From PoT sp049331405 (GTDB taxonomy: Bacteria; Planctomycetota; Planctomycetia; Isosphaerales; Isosphaeraceae): 64,000 bases of DNA. The notes below the pieces were generated by a model, which saw nothing but the letters and a program-made list of their open reading frames with translations, was not told where the DNA came from and made no database searches. The stretch spans positions 1,550,001-1,614,000 of the forward strand of contig NZ_CP186274.1 in assembly GCF_049331405.1 (NCBI RefSeq), given 5' to 3'. Every line of letters begins with the position of its first letter. Position 1 is the stretch's first letter. The translations under genes and the position numbers were made by a program. Positions 41,799-51,098 of the stretch are shown in pieces.

Positions 41799-42893
41799 TC
41801 AACGACCCTGCGCCCGCGGGGCATCCAGGATGAGGACCGTCTTGATGTCGACGGTCACCGAGACTTTCTTGCCATCCGGCGAGAAGGCGAGCGGCCAGTA
41901 TCCCCGGAGCTTGCCGGACTCCTTGAAGGTCGCGGTATCCCAGAGCCTGGTGTCCCCGTCGGAGCCGACCGTCGCGAAGGACTTCCCATCCGGGGTGAAG
42001 ACCACCTGGCGGATCTCGGGGTCGAGCCCCTTCAATGTGCCTTTGGATTTTCCCGTCGGGACTTCCCAGACCTCGACCGATGCTGATTCCACGTCCAGGC
42101 GGATCATCGCGGCGGCGACGGTGCGGCCATCGGGCGAGAATGCGACGGACTTCACTTCGAAGTCGGAGAGCCCGTCATCGGCTTTCTGGGGATCTGTTTT
42201 CGGCAGCGTCGACGTCAAATCGGCCTGCAGGTTCCCCGTCCGTGCGTCCCAGATTTTGACGGTCCCGTCATGGGATCCGCTGGCGATTCGCGCCCCGTCC
42301 GGCGAGACCGCCACCGAGGCGACGGAGTCGACGTGGCCGACGAGAGTGCGGATCTTCTTCCCCGTGGCGACGTCGAGGACCACGGCCTCATTCGCGGGGT
42401 CTTCGGGTTCTGCCGTCATGCCCGCGACCAATGATTTGCCATCCGGAAAGAAGGCGATCGACGCGTAAATTCGTTCCTCTTCTTCCAGGTCGAACTTGCG
42501 GATCTCTCGACCTTCGGGGACGTTGATGAGCCGGATGTCCCCGACATACTCGAGAATCGCCAGGGTCTTTCCATCGGGAGAGAAGACGACCGATTCGACG
42601 CCATCCTTGAGCGCGGGGATGCTGACGAGACGCTTCCCCGTGCGCGCATCCCGGAGGATCGTCAGGCCGGGGAGTGACTCCTGGAGCAGCCCCAGGAATC
42701 GCCCATGCCCGGTGGCGATCAGGCGGCCATCCGGCGAGAACGCGATCGCCGTGACCGGCTCCGAGTTCGGCGCGATTTCCTTCTCCGCCAGGACGAGCTT
42801 GATCTCCTGCGCACGGGCGATAACCCCAGTATCTAACCCCGAAAGCATCACGAGCCCAAGGGTTCCGATCGCAGCCCGACGGATGCCGATCAT
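41799..42893 (-). CDS. Secreted WD40-repeat protein
   Basis: A 364-residue protein from the ATG at 42893 (GGGAG five bases upstream). A signal peptide (MIGIRRAAIGTLGLVMLSGL) is followed by about seven WD40 blades with the AFSPDGR/K signature: AIAFSPDGRLIATG, VVFSPDGKTLAI, IAFFPDGKSLVAG, VAVSPDGARIASGSHDGTVK, VAFSPDGRTVAAA, VVFTPDGKSFATVGSDGDTR and LAFSPDGKKVSV. One seven-bladed propeller is expected. A scaffold protein of the cell envelope, common in planctomycetes; the partner is unknown. Confidence 0.88.
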   Translation of the reverse strand: MIGIRRAAIGTLGLVMLSGLDTGVIARAQEIKLVLAEKEIAPNSEPVTAIAFSPDGRLIATGHGRFLGLLQESLPGLTILRDARTGKRLVSIPALKDGVESVVFSPDGKTLAILEYVGDIRLINVPEGREIRKFDLEEEERIYASIAFFPDGKSLVAGMTAEPEDPANEAVVLDVATGKKIRTLVGHVDSVASVAVSPDGARIASGSHDGTVKIWDARTGNLQADLTSTLPKTDPQKADDGLSDFEVKSVAFSPDGRTVAAAMIRLDVESASVEVWEVPTGKSKGTLKGLDPEIRQVVFTPDGKSFATVGSDGDTRLWDTATFKESGKLRGYWPLAFSPDGKKVSVTVDIKTVLILDAPRAQGR

Positions 42894-43196
42894 GATGACT
42901 CCCTTCAAAGAGGACAATACTTAATCGTCAGGCCTCGGGCAAATCGCCTCTCGATTTACCCTTGGACCACATTCACCCTTCCCCGAGTTTAAGCAGCCCA
43001 GCCTCTATTCATATCCGGGGGCAACGAAGATCGAATCCGGGTGGCCAGAATCCGGAGCCGATCCCGCTGGGATCGAGATCTCCCTGATTTTTACTGTACG
43101 TCCGTTGACTCTAGGACGATAAAAAGTTCCAATCCCCGAGGGTTGAGAACATCTCGAGACAAAGACTTCATCCCAAGGCAAGTGAGGAGAACGACG
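42894..43196. other. Divergent intergenic region
   Basis: About 300 bp between the WD40 gene and the VOC gene, with no gene. The first part is AT-richer and should hold the promoters for both directions; GAGGAGA before 43197 is the ribosome site of the VOC gene. Confidence 0.45.
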
Positions 43197-43679
43197 ATGT
43201 CCAGGATGATCACCTGCCTGTGGTTCGACCGCGGCGAGGCCCGCAAGGCGGCCGAGTTCTATGCGAGCGTCTTCCCCGATACCCACGTCGGGAAGGCCCA
43301 TGCCTCCGCCGCGGACAATCCGTCCACGAAAGTGGGCGAGGAACTCATCGTCGAATTCACCCTCCTGGGACAGGCCTACGTCGGCCTGAACGGCGGGCCG
43401 AATTTCAAGCCGAACGAATCGGTCAGCTTCATGGTCGTGACCGAGGACCAGGAAGAGACCGACCGCTACTGGGATGCGATCGTCGGCAACGGCGGCGAGG
43501 AGTCCGCCTGCGGCTGGTGCAAGGACCGCTGGGGCTTCTCCTGGCAGATCACCCCGCGCGTGCTGCTCGAGGCGACGATGGACCCGGATCGCGCCGCCGC
43601 GAAGCGGGCCATGGAAGCCATGATGACGATGGGGAAGATCGACATCGCCGCGATCGAGGCCGCTCGGGCCGGTCAGTAA
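43197..43679 (+). CDS. VOC-superfamily protein (PhnB / 3-dmu-9 type)
   Basis: A 160-residue protein from the ATG at 43197 (GAGGAGA upstream; the longer frame upstream is non-natural). Typical of the group: CLWFDRGEARKAAEFYASVF, VEFTLLGQAYVGLNGGPNFK, SFMVVTEDQEETDRYWDAIV, CGWCKDRWGFSWQITPRVLL. Vicinal-oxygen-chelate folds bind metals, but the exact substrate of this subgroup is not known. The GLNGGP.F and CGW.KD.WG..WQI motifs are shared with 45073-45573. Confidence 0.88.
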   Translation: MSRMITCLWFDRGEARKAAEFYASVFPDTHVGKAHASAADNPSTKVGEELIVEFTLLGQAYVGLNGGPNFKPNESVSFMVVTEDQEETDRYWDAIVGNGGEESACGWCKDRWGFSWQITPRVLLEATMDPDRAAAKRAMEAMMTMGKIDIAAIEAARAGQ

Positions 43680-43735
43680 GTCGGGAATCCCCCGCCCCTG
43701 AGCCCTCACGCCCGAAAGGCACAAGGAGACTCGAC

Positions 43736-44335
43736 ATGCGAAAGATCAAGGTTTTCGCACACCTCTCGCTGGACGGCGTGGTCTCGCCCGGCGCACCTGA
43801 CGACGACAGCGAGTTCGCGAGGGGGGGATGGACGGTCCCCTACCGGACCCCGACCGGGGCCGCGGCCTTGCTCGAGGCCCAGGGCACGAACATCGACCTG
43901 CTGCTCGGCCGCCGCACCTACGACCTCTGGTCCGGCTTCTGGCCGAAGGCCCCGAGCAGCCCGATCGCGGACGCCCTGAACGGTGCCACGAAATACGTCG
44001 CGACCCACAGGCCGGAAAGCCTCGAGTGGGGCCCCGCCCGGGACCTCGGCGCGGACGTCCTCGAAGGCATTCGCGCCATCAAGGCGACGGAAGGTCGCGA
44101 CCTGATCGTCAGCGGGAGCACCACCCTGACGCCCCTGCTGTTCGAGCACAACCTGGTCGACGATGTGGTGCTGATCGTCTACCCGCTCCTGCTGGGCCTG
44201 GGCAAGCGATTCTTCTCGGACAGCGTCGACCCCCGCAAACTCGAGTTCGTCAGCACCTTCACCACGCCCACGGGCGTCCTCTTGAACACGTATCGCTACG
44301 TCGGGCCGCTGAAGGGTCAACCATCGTCGACGTGA
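43736..44335 (+). CDS. Dihydrofolate-reductase-family protein (RibD C-terminal type)
   Basis: A 199-residue protein; the ATG at 43736 has AAGGAGA eight bases upstream. It begins MRKIKVFAHLSLDGVVSPG and has LLLGRRTYDLWSGFWP, TKYVATHRPESLEWG, LIVSGSTTLTPLLFEHNLVD and VYPLLLGLGKRFF, the pattern of the RibD C-terminal/DHFR-like fold that binds NADPH. These small stand-alone versions are often next to VOC proteins; the substrate is unknown. It probably forms one operon with the flanking VOC and MmcQ-like genes. Confidence 0.9.
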   Translation: MRKIKVFAHLSLDGVVSPGAPDDDSEFARGGWTVPYRTPTGAAALLEAQGTNIDLLLGRRTYDLWSGFWPKAPSSPIADALNGATKYVATHRPESLEWGPARDLGADVLEGIRAIKATEGRDLIVSGSTTLTPLLFEHNLVDDVVLIVYPLLLGLGKRFFSDSVDPRKLEFVSTFTTPTGVLLNTYRYVGPLKGQPSST

Positions 44336-44415
44336 ACGTGCCTCCGTCCGGGGTGGTCATCTCATAAGGATCCGCGAGTGGCCGAGCGATGCCGCGGCCA
44401 GAAAGGACAGCGTTC

Positions 44416-44787
44416 ATGGACGCGAACGACTTCCGGGAACTGGCCCTCGGCTTCGACGACGCGGAAGAAAGCGCCCACATGGGGGCCGCCGACTTCCGCG
44501 TCGGCGGTCGCATCTTCGCGACCCTCGCCCACGAGGCCCTCGGCTTCGGGAACCTGATGCTTTCCCCCGAACTCCAGCAATCCTTGATCGCCGAATCCCC
44601 CGACGTCTTCCTCCCCGTCTCCGGCGGTTGGGGCAGGCAAGGTGCGACGCACATCCGCCTCGCGGAGGCGACCCGTCAGCAGTTGCTCAAGGGGCTCCGA
44701 CTCGCCTGGACTCTGCGAGTGGAGAAGAACGGCAAGGCGAAGAAGCCCCGGAAGAAGGCGAGCCTCAACGAGATTCCGCCCGCCTGA
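44416..44787 (+). CDS. MmcQ/YjbR-family protein
   Basis: A 123-residue protein from the ATG at 44416 (AAAGGA upstream). It begins MDANDFRELALGFDDAEESA and has FRVGGRIFATL, LMLSPELQQSLIAESPDVFL and GGWGRQGATHIRLAEATRQQ, the CyaY-like double-wing fold of the MmcQ/YjbR family. The family is widespread and may bind DNA or ligands, but its role is not settled. It lies between VOC/DHFR-type genes in the same direction. Confidence 0.88.
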   Translation: MDANDFRELALGFDDAEESAHMGAADFRVGGRIFATLAHEALGFGNLMLSPELQQSLIAESPDVFLPVSGGWGRQGATHIRLAEATRQQLLKGLRLAWTLRVEKNGKAKKPRKKASLNEIPPA

Positions 44788-45072
44788 AAGCCGGGGGCCT
44801 CCAGCCCAATCGCCGACTCATCAACACCGATACCGTGGCGGCCCACGAGAGATCGACGGCGACCCGCTACGGTATTGTTATTTTTACATTTTCAACGACG
44901 AACCATCGACACGCTTCGGCCCTCGACGCGCATGATCTTGGTCGCGGGGCACTTGGGGAAATCTCGAGGTTTTTTCGGGATCGATGTCGATCTCGCGTGG
45001 GGCCGATCGACTAGCTGACGGTGGGGTCGAAGGGCCGCCACGAAGGTTCGGGACGTTGTCGGAGGATTGACC
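44788..45072. other. Intergenic region upstream of the second VOC gene
   Basis: About 285 bp with no gene. It contains an AT-rich stretch (near 44874-44900) that could be a promoter, and ends with GGAGG before the GTG at 45073. Confidence 0.4.
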
Positions 45073-45573
45073 GTGGCACTCCAGAAAATCACGCCCTTCC
45101 TTTGGTTCGATGGACAGGCCGAGGAGGCCGCCGGATTTTATGCCTCGGTTTTCCCGAATTCCAAGGTTGTGAATGTCGTGCGGTACGGCGAGGCGGGGCC
45201 GGGGCCCGCAGGGTCGGCCATGACCGTCGAATTCGTGCTCGAGGGGCAGAAGTTCGTCGGGCTCAACGGCGGGCCGCACTTCAAGTTCTCCGAGGCCATC
45301 TCGTTCGTCGTGAACTGCGAGGGCCAGGAGGAAGTCGACCACTACTGGGAGAAGCTCTCCGAAGGGGGCTCCGAGAGCCGCTGCGGCTGGCTCAAGGACA
45401 AATTCGGGCTCTCCTGGCAGATCGTCCCGACCGCGCTGCCGAGGCTCCTCGGCAACCCCGACCCGAAGGCGGCCGGGCGCGTCATGGGGGCGATGATGGG
45501 GATGGCGAAGATCGTCATCGCCGACCTCGAACGCGCCGCCGCGGCCGGAGCCGCCCCGGCCGAGGTCCACTGA
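45073..45573 (+). CDS. VOC-superfamily protein
   Basis: A 166-residue protein; GTG at 45073 chosen because GGAGG lies seven bases upstream. It begins VALQKITPFLWFDGQAEEAA and has VEFVLEGQKFVGLNGGPHFK, SFVVNCEGQEEVDHYWEKL, SRCGWLKDKFGLSWQIVPTA. It is a close paralogue of the protein at 43197-43679. Small single-domain VOC proteins dimerise to form the active site; substrate unknown. Confidence 0.9.
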   Translation: MALQKITPFLWFDGQAEEAAGFYASVFPNSKVVNVVRYGEAGPGPAGSAMTVEFVLEGQKFVGLNGGPHFKFSEAISFVVNCEGQEEVDHYWEKLSEGGSESRCGWLKDKFGLSWQIVPTALPRLLGNPDPKAAGRVMGAMMGMAKIVIADLERAAAAGAAPAEVH

Positions 45574-45677
45574 AACACGATCGAACACCTTCGATGAATG
45601 AATGCGGGATGACGAACGATCATCCGTGAGATCGTTCGCGAACGACCGATCCGGGCTTTTCTCAAAGGAGACGGAAG

Positions 45678-46166
45678 ATGAGCGATTCCAACAAGCCGGC
45701 CGACGTCCACTACGAAGGCGTCATCCCCCACCTCGTCTGCGACGGGTGCGCCGAGGCGCTCGAGTATTACAAGAAGGCCTTCGGCGCCCAGGAAATGTGC
45801 CGGATGAACGACCCGCGCGGCGAGAAGATCATGCACGCGGCGATCATGATCGGCAAGAACATGATCTTCCTCAACGACGACTTCCCCGAGTACTGCGGCA
45901 AGGCGTCGTCGCCGAAGGCCCTCAACGGCACCCCGGTGACCCTGCATCGCTACGTCACCGACTGCGACGCCGCGCTCAACCAGGCGGTGGAGGCCGGCGG
46001 CACCATCACCATGCCCGCCGCCGACATGTTCTGGGGCGACCGCTACGGCATCGTCACCGACCCCTTCGGCCATAACTGGTCCTTCGCGACCCGCATCAAA
46101 TCCCTCTCCCCCGAAGAGATGCAGGCCGCCATGGCCGACGCCTGCGCCCAGCCGGCCGGCGTCTGA
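45678..46166 (+). CDS. PhnB-like glyoxalase-fold protein
   Basis: A 162-residue protein with AAGGAGA nine bases before the ATG. It has VIPHLVCDGCAEALEYYKKA, MNDPRGEKIMHAAIMIGKN, VTLHRYVTDCDAALNQAVEA and FWGDRYGIVTDPFGHNWSFA, the pattern of PhnB-type proteins. It is the third VOC-fold gene in 3 kb but less similar to the other two. Likely the last gene of the cluster; two terminator hairpins follow. Confidence 0.9.
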   Translation: MSDSNKPADVHYEGVIPHLVCDGCAEALEYYKKAFGAQEMCRMNDPRGEKIMHAAIMIGKNMIFLNDDFPEYCGKASSPKALNGTPVTLHRYVTDCDAALNQAVEAGGTITMPAADMFWGDRYGIVTDPFGHNWSFATRIKSLSPEEMQAAMADACAQPAGV

Positions 46167-46193
46167 TCCCATCGCGAAATCCTATGTTCAAGC

Positions 46194-46281
46194 GGAGGCC
46201 GGCCCCGTTTACGCGAGGGCCGGCCTCCAAGCGAAGGGCCGTCGTCTCCCCTCGATCGCGCGGGGAAGGCGACGGCCCTTC
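46194..46281. terminator. Two consecutive long hairpins between convergent genes
   Basis: First hairpin: GGAGGCCGGCCC (46194-46205) with GGGCCGGCCTCC (46217-46228). Second hairpin: GAAGGGCCGTCG (46233-46244) with CGACGGCCCTTC (46270-46281), which has a further pairing in its 25-base loop (CTCCCC/GGGGA). They lie between the convergent VOC and AraC-type genes and are likely to stop transcription from both sides. Confidence 0.7.
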
Positions 46282-46299
46282 GTGGATTTGCCGGGATGT

Positions 46300-47133
46300 T
46301 CAAGCCTGGATGGGGACCCAGATCTCGTAGCCGCCGAGGCCGGTGGCCGGGTCGAACTCGGGGGTGTAGCGCTCGAGCGTGGGGGCCTCGGCGGCCTTGT
46401 GGCCGGATTCGGGGATCCACTTGCGCCAGATCGCCTCATACACGGCGCGGATGCCGGCGATGTGCCCCTTGTCGCGGAAGATGGCGTAGGTCTGCGCGGG
46501 GATCGAGAGCCCCTTGAGCCCCAGAGGCAGGTCGTCGAGGCTCGAGACGCGGACGCCGCACATGTAGTCGAAATTGCCGTCGGCGTCGAAGTTGGTGCTG
46601 GCGCCGAAGCTGTCGCGGTCCGCCTGGCCCGGGACGCGCCCGATCTGCGGGGCGAACCGCCGCCACTGGTCGGGGATGCCCCCGGGCGCCTGGCATTGAT
46701 AACGCTCGATGAGCCCGGCGAGGAGCATCGGCGGGCGTTCCTCGAGGGTCGGCGGGGCGATGTCGGGGGCCGGCACGGTCGTCATGGCGATAGCCTCCAT
46801 GAGTCGGAGATTGTTGAGATGACCCTGGGCACGGACCTGCTCCGGGGTGAGCGCGAACTGGTCCCGGAAGGCTCGGGTGAAGGCCTCGTGGGATCCGTAC
46901 CCCACGTCGAGCGCCAGCGCGAGGATGTCCTCGGCCCCGCCCGCGAGCGCCCTGGCCGCCTCGGTCAGGCGGCGTGCCCGCACGTATCGCATCAGGGAGA
47001 GTCCGACGCTCGACGAGAAGGCCCGCGTGAGGTGGAAGCTCGAGACCTTGCACGCCCTGGCGATCTCGTCCAGGGAGATCGGCTCGCGCGAGTGGCTCTC
47101 GACATACCAGAGCGCCTTCCGGACTGGATCCAC
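46300..47133 (-). CDS. AraC-family regulator with GyrI-like effector domain
   Basis: A 277-residue protein. Residues 8-105 form the AraC-type double helix-turn-helix (ISLDEIARACKVSSFHLTRA and LALDVGYGSHEAFTRAFRDQ, with the LTPEQVR end); residues 115-277 are a GyrI/SOUL-like ligand-binding domain ('FDYMCGVRVSSLDDLPLGLK', 'YEIWVPIQ'). Such Rob/SoxS-like proteins sense small hydrophobic compounds. Target genes are unknown; the divergence from 47314 and the neighbouring VOC cluster gives no proof of a target. Confidence 0.9.
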   Translation of the reverse strand: MDPVRKALWYVESHSREPISLDEIARACKVSSFHLTRAFSSSVGLSLMRYVRARRLTEAARALAGGAEDILALALDVGYGSHEAFTRAFRDQFALTPEQVRAQGHLNNLRLMEAIAMTTVPAPDIAPPTLEERPPMLLAGLIERYQCQAPGGIPDQWRRFAPQIGRVPGQADRDSFGASTNFDADGNFDYMCGVRVSSLDDLPLGLKGLSIPAQTYAIFRDKGHIAGIRAVYEAIWRKWIPESGHKAAEAPTLERYTPEFDPATGLGGYEIWVPIQA

Positions 47134-47313
47134 GGACCTCTCCTCCCTTGCGAGACGCCACTCTACCCCCGGCCTCGAAGCCCCGCTTGATCGTTCTTGC
47201 GGTCTTTCGAAGCGGCGGGCGCCCTCAAGCCTTTTTCTCGGCGGACTCCCGGCCCGACGGCCAGTCCGTCCCCCATCGAATCGGCCGGGTCATGGGGGCG
47301 ACGCCGGCGAGGC

Positions 47314-49522
47314 TCAACGCTCGGGCATGAAGGCGTCCACGCCGTCGGGGAAGCCGATGGCATCCGCGTCGCCGACGATCTCCAGGGTCAGGGCGGGGAG
47401 CGCGAAGGAGCGCTCGACGCCGCCGATGGTCCCCTTCGCGAGCAGGGCCACGGTCGTCGTCCCGAGCGGGAAGTCGGGCTCGGCGTCGACCGAGATGAAG
47501 GCCTCGTTGTCCCTCTCGCCGATCAGCCCCTGGGAGACGTCGAGCCCCACCGGCAAGGGCAGGGGGTCGACGGTCAGGCGCCCCTCGGCCCTCGGGGATC
47601 GCCGGATCGTCACGCGGAAGAAGGTGCTGCGGCCCCTCGCGAGCCGGATCGGCCGGGGCAGGGCCTCGCCGACGATCTCGGTGGCGCGCACCGGCGCGGC
47701 GAGGAGGCCGGCCTGGCTCAGGACCCTCGTGCGGAGGTAGGCGGGGATCCCCGGCGAGACGGCCTTGCCGTCGGCCTCGTCGGGGGGCTCCCGGTAGGGC
47801 ATGGTCGTCGGCTCGCCGAAGGGCAGGGCCTTGCGGGCGTGCGCCACGATCGGCACTTTCGAGCCGGGGAGGAATCCGCGCCCGACCACGTCGAGGTAGA
47901 CCGGCTCGAAGCCCGCGTCCGGCGACGCGCCGACCGTGAACGAGCCGATCGACTTGCCCTCGGGGATGCTCCCGGGGATGAAGGTCAGCCCGGAGGGTGG
48001 ATTGGCGAGCCCCAGCGTGACCGGCCCCCTGAAGCCGTCTCGCCTGAGGACCACGCCGACCGCCGCCGTCCCGCCTCGGGGCACGCCGACCTGGGCCGTC
48101 AGCAGGTCGACCGAGAACCCGGGGGTCACCGGCACGACCTTCGCGCGGTAGGCGTGGCCATGCTCGGCCGCCGCCGGCTCCGGGCCCGCGTCCAGCCAGT
48201 CGCCCCGGATCTCGAGGTCGACCTCGGCCGGGCCTTCGGGGACGACGAAGACGGCCGAGGGGTCGGGGGTCTCGTGCTCGGGGACGCCGGCCGTCGCCTC
48301 CACGGTGTTCGTCGGGCCCGAGGCCCACACCTGCCCGCGCGACGATTTCACCCTGAGCGAGGCCCGGAGCGCCGAGCCCAGGCCGTGCGATTCCAGGCTC
48401 ACGCGGTAGAGGCGCCCCGGCGTCACGGCCAGCCTGAAGGAATCGACATCATCTTTCGGATCGATGCGTCCGTTGAGGACGACGGGCGTCGGCACCTCGG
48501 CGGCCGGCGCCTCGGGCGTGGTCGGCTCGAGGACCTCGGGCAGGTCGTCGACGACCAGCGGCGGCAGCGCCTCGACGTCGAGCGGCGTGCCGTCCTGGCC
48601 TTTCTGGCTCGAAGGGACCCTGAGCCGCACGACCGACTCGCCGGGGAAGGGCAGGAGGGCCACCGGCACCACGACGGGGCCCGGCAGCGTCCCCCCGCGC
48701 AGCTCGACGCGGATCGTCTCCCCGGCGGCCCCCCAGCGGATAGACCTCGGCCGCCGCGGGCAGGGCGCCGATCGTCAGGCGATAGCCGTCGGCGTCGCGT
48801 CCGGGCAGGATCATGCGCTCGGCCCGGCCGAGTCGGATGTCCTGCGTCCCTGACGAGCGGAGTGTCGGGAAGAAGGGGGCGTCGGCGAGGTCCCCGCCGG
48901 AGAGCGTCAGGGCGTTCGCGTCGCCGGGGGCGGCGAAGCCGAACCGGACGTCGGCATCGAAGTCGGAGCCGAAGCCGGCGGACTGCACCTGCACGAGCAT
49001 CCGCTCGCCGGCCTTACCCGTCAGCAGGAAGGGCTTCCAGGCGCGGTCGCCGAGCCGCCCCTCGACCACCGCGGGCGGGGAGACGAACCGGCTCTCGCTC
49101 GACCTGCGGATGCCGAGCTGATTCTCGTCGATGACCGAGAGCTGCCCGACCGCCAGGGGAAACGGATCGCTGATATCTTCATCGGTCAGGATCCGGACGG
49201 GGTAGATGCCGAGCGGGGTGTCGGCCGGCACCTTGAACCGGAGCTTCGTCGAGCCGTCGGGGCCCTTCGCCGGCGCCTCCATGGCGATCGGGAACGGCGC
49301 GAGGAGCCTCGAGCGCTCGGCGGGGCCGTCGCCGCGATGGGTCCGCTCGGCGACCTGCCCGCGCCTGACGCCGAGCTCGGGGGGCCTGTAGTCGTCGAAC
49401 ATCGCCCAGAAACGGCCCTGGAATCGGGCGGCGGCCCAGGGCGCCAGCCAGGCGATCGCGATGACGATTCCCAGGCCGCAGGCCATCGCGGCGAACTTTC
49501 GAAGCAGCGAACCCTTCCGCAT
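47314..49522 (-). pseudogene. Large secreted protein gene with a frameshift in a C-run
   Basis: Two overlapping frames are parts of one gene. The first (49522 to about 48730) starts with a signal anchor (LLRKFAAMACGLGIVIAIAW) and reads to 'AAAEVYPLGG'. Across six C residues at 48729-48734 the frame must slip by one to continue as GETIRVELRGG and then VPVALLPFPGESVVRLRVPS to the stop at 47314. The whole would be about 735 residues, rich in beta strands with PPC-like units (VTPGRLYRVSLESHGLGSAL, GKAGERMLVQVQSAGFGSDF) that are common in planctomycete secreted proteins. It follows the gene at 49550 by 27 bp, so they form an operon. Confidence 0.65.
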
Positions 49523-49549
49523 CGATCCTCCCCCGGGGCGGTCCTGCGG

Positions 49550-50614
49550 TCAGCGGGGTACGAGCCTCGCCAGCGCGAGGGTCGCCCAGGAACTGGCCGC
49601 GCAGGTGATCGGGCTCAAGAGCTTCGCGCCGCCGGGGAGGCCGTTCGGGGTCGAGCGCGACGTCATCGGCCAACTCCCATCATCATCCTGATTGGCGACG
49701 AGGAAGTCGATCCCGCGCCGGACCTCGATCCGGTCGGGCGAGAACCCCGCCAGGGCCAGGGCGTAGAGGGTCTGCCCGGTGGCGAAGGCGTCGCTCCTGG
49801 GCTCGGGCACCGTCTGGCTCCAGCCGCCGTCGGGGCGTTGCAGGGCGAGCAGCTCGTCGATCGTCGGCCTGAGGCCCTCGGCCGACTTGCCCGATCGGAC
49901 CCCGAGGATCACCCGCAAGGCCTTGTCCTGATGCAGGTCTGCGTCCTTCGCACTTTCGAGCCAGGCCCTCGCCTTCGCGAGCGCCGCGCGTTGCGCCTCG
50001 GGGGCGTCCTTCTCGTCGTCGAGGGCCATGATGATCCATGCGACGTCGGTGGCCTGGCTCTCGTTGATCGGGGGACGGCGGAGGGTTGCGAAGAACTCCC
50101 AGGAGCCGTCCGCCTGCTGCTTCCTGACGATCTCCTCGGCGATCCGCGTCAGGCTCCGCCCCTGGCCTGCGGGGGGCGAGGGGAGGGTCCTCGCCGCGAC
50201 GGCCAGCATCGGCAGGCCCATGTTGAGCCCCCGGCCTTGCGGGCGAGGGTCGGGCTTCTCGGCCGGGTTGGGGAAGATCCGCGTCGCCAGCAGTTTTTCG
50301 TCGCTCCCGAGCAGCGATTCGGCCGTGTCGGCCAGGTACTTCTCGTCGATGGCATACCCGTACCGCTTCGCCTCGCCTAGCGCCCAGAGGGGCATCGGCA
50401 CATGATGGCAGGCCGCACATTTTCGGGTCTTGAGCCAGTCGGCGCTCTCGTCCTGCAAATATCCGATGGCGCGCTCAACCGTCCCGCGTACTTTCTCTGT
50501 CGCGTTGATCGGCATCGTCGCCGACTTCGGCTTCGTCTCCGGTTCGTTCGCGCCGGCGAGCCGAGCCACGCAGAGCCCCAGGCACACCGCCACGACCCTT
50601 GACGTGCGACCCAT
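49550..50614 (-). CDS. Secreted c-haem-motif protein with squalene-cyclase-like repeats
   Basis: A 354-residue protein with a signal peptide (SRVVAVCLGLCVARLAGA). A CAACH haem-binding motif lies at about residue 66-70, followed by a helical alpha/alpha-barrel with QW-type repeats (KQQADGSWEFFAT, LQRPDGGWSQTVPEP, NQDDDGSWPMTS) typical of prenyltransferase/squalene-oxidase-repeat proteins. The haem motif at the N-terminus plus cyclase-like repeats is a recurrent architecture in planctomycetes; no catalytic DxDD cyclase motif is seen. Probably periplasmic; function unknown. Confidence 0.75.
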   Translation of the reverse strand: MGRTSRVVAVCLGLCVARLAGANEPETKPKSATMPINATEKVRGTVERAIGYLQDESADWLKTRKCAACHHVPMPLWALGEAKRYGYAIDEKYLADTAESLLGSDEKLLATRIFPNPAEKPDPRPQGRGLNMGLPMLAVAARTLPSPPAGQGRSLTRIAEEIVRKQQADGSWEFFATLRRPPINESQATDVAWIIMALDDEKDAPEAQRAALAKARAWLESAKDADLHQDKALRVILGVRSGKSAEGLRPTIDELLALQRPDGGWSQTVPEPRSDAFATGQTLYALALAGFSPDRIEVRRGIDFLVANQDDDGSWPMTSRSTPNGLPGGAKLLSPITCAASSWATLALARLVPR

Positions 50615-51098
50615 GGTCCAGGTCCCCTTTGCCGAGGAATCTCCATCGATGACCCTGCAACCTTCGATCTTACCCTCGCCCCCGCCCCGAGGCCATCACC
50701 CCGATCCCACCCCGACTTCCCGCCGCCCGATCCCCGGACTCGGTAACTCTGATGGCCGTCTCTCCGAGCCGAGTCGCGCTGCTTGCTCTTGCCTTACGAC
50801 AGCAGCTCGCGATTCGAGCCTCTGCCCGTTTCGCGATCCGCCACGCTCGAGGTGTCATCAATCACCCAGAGTCATTTTCTGGCCTGAGTATCTTCCCTGC
50901 ACCTTTTTCCAACCTTGTATTCCCCAGCGATTTAGAGCCGAGTCGCGTGGAATCGTGGTTGCATTGAAACGGGCTGGAAGGTATTGAATTGGATGATTCG
51001 AGGCTGAAAAAGCAAACACGCCGCAGGAGTAGAGAGCCGGTCATAGGAACTGGGATGTTCCGCAGTGGCAGAGACTTGCATCAAACAGGAGGTTTGCG
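50615..51098. other. Intergenic region without genes
   Basis: About 480 bp between divergent genes; no frame on either strand shows a coding pattern. The middle (50870-51010) is AT-richer and should hold promoters. Confidence 0.4.
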
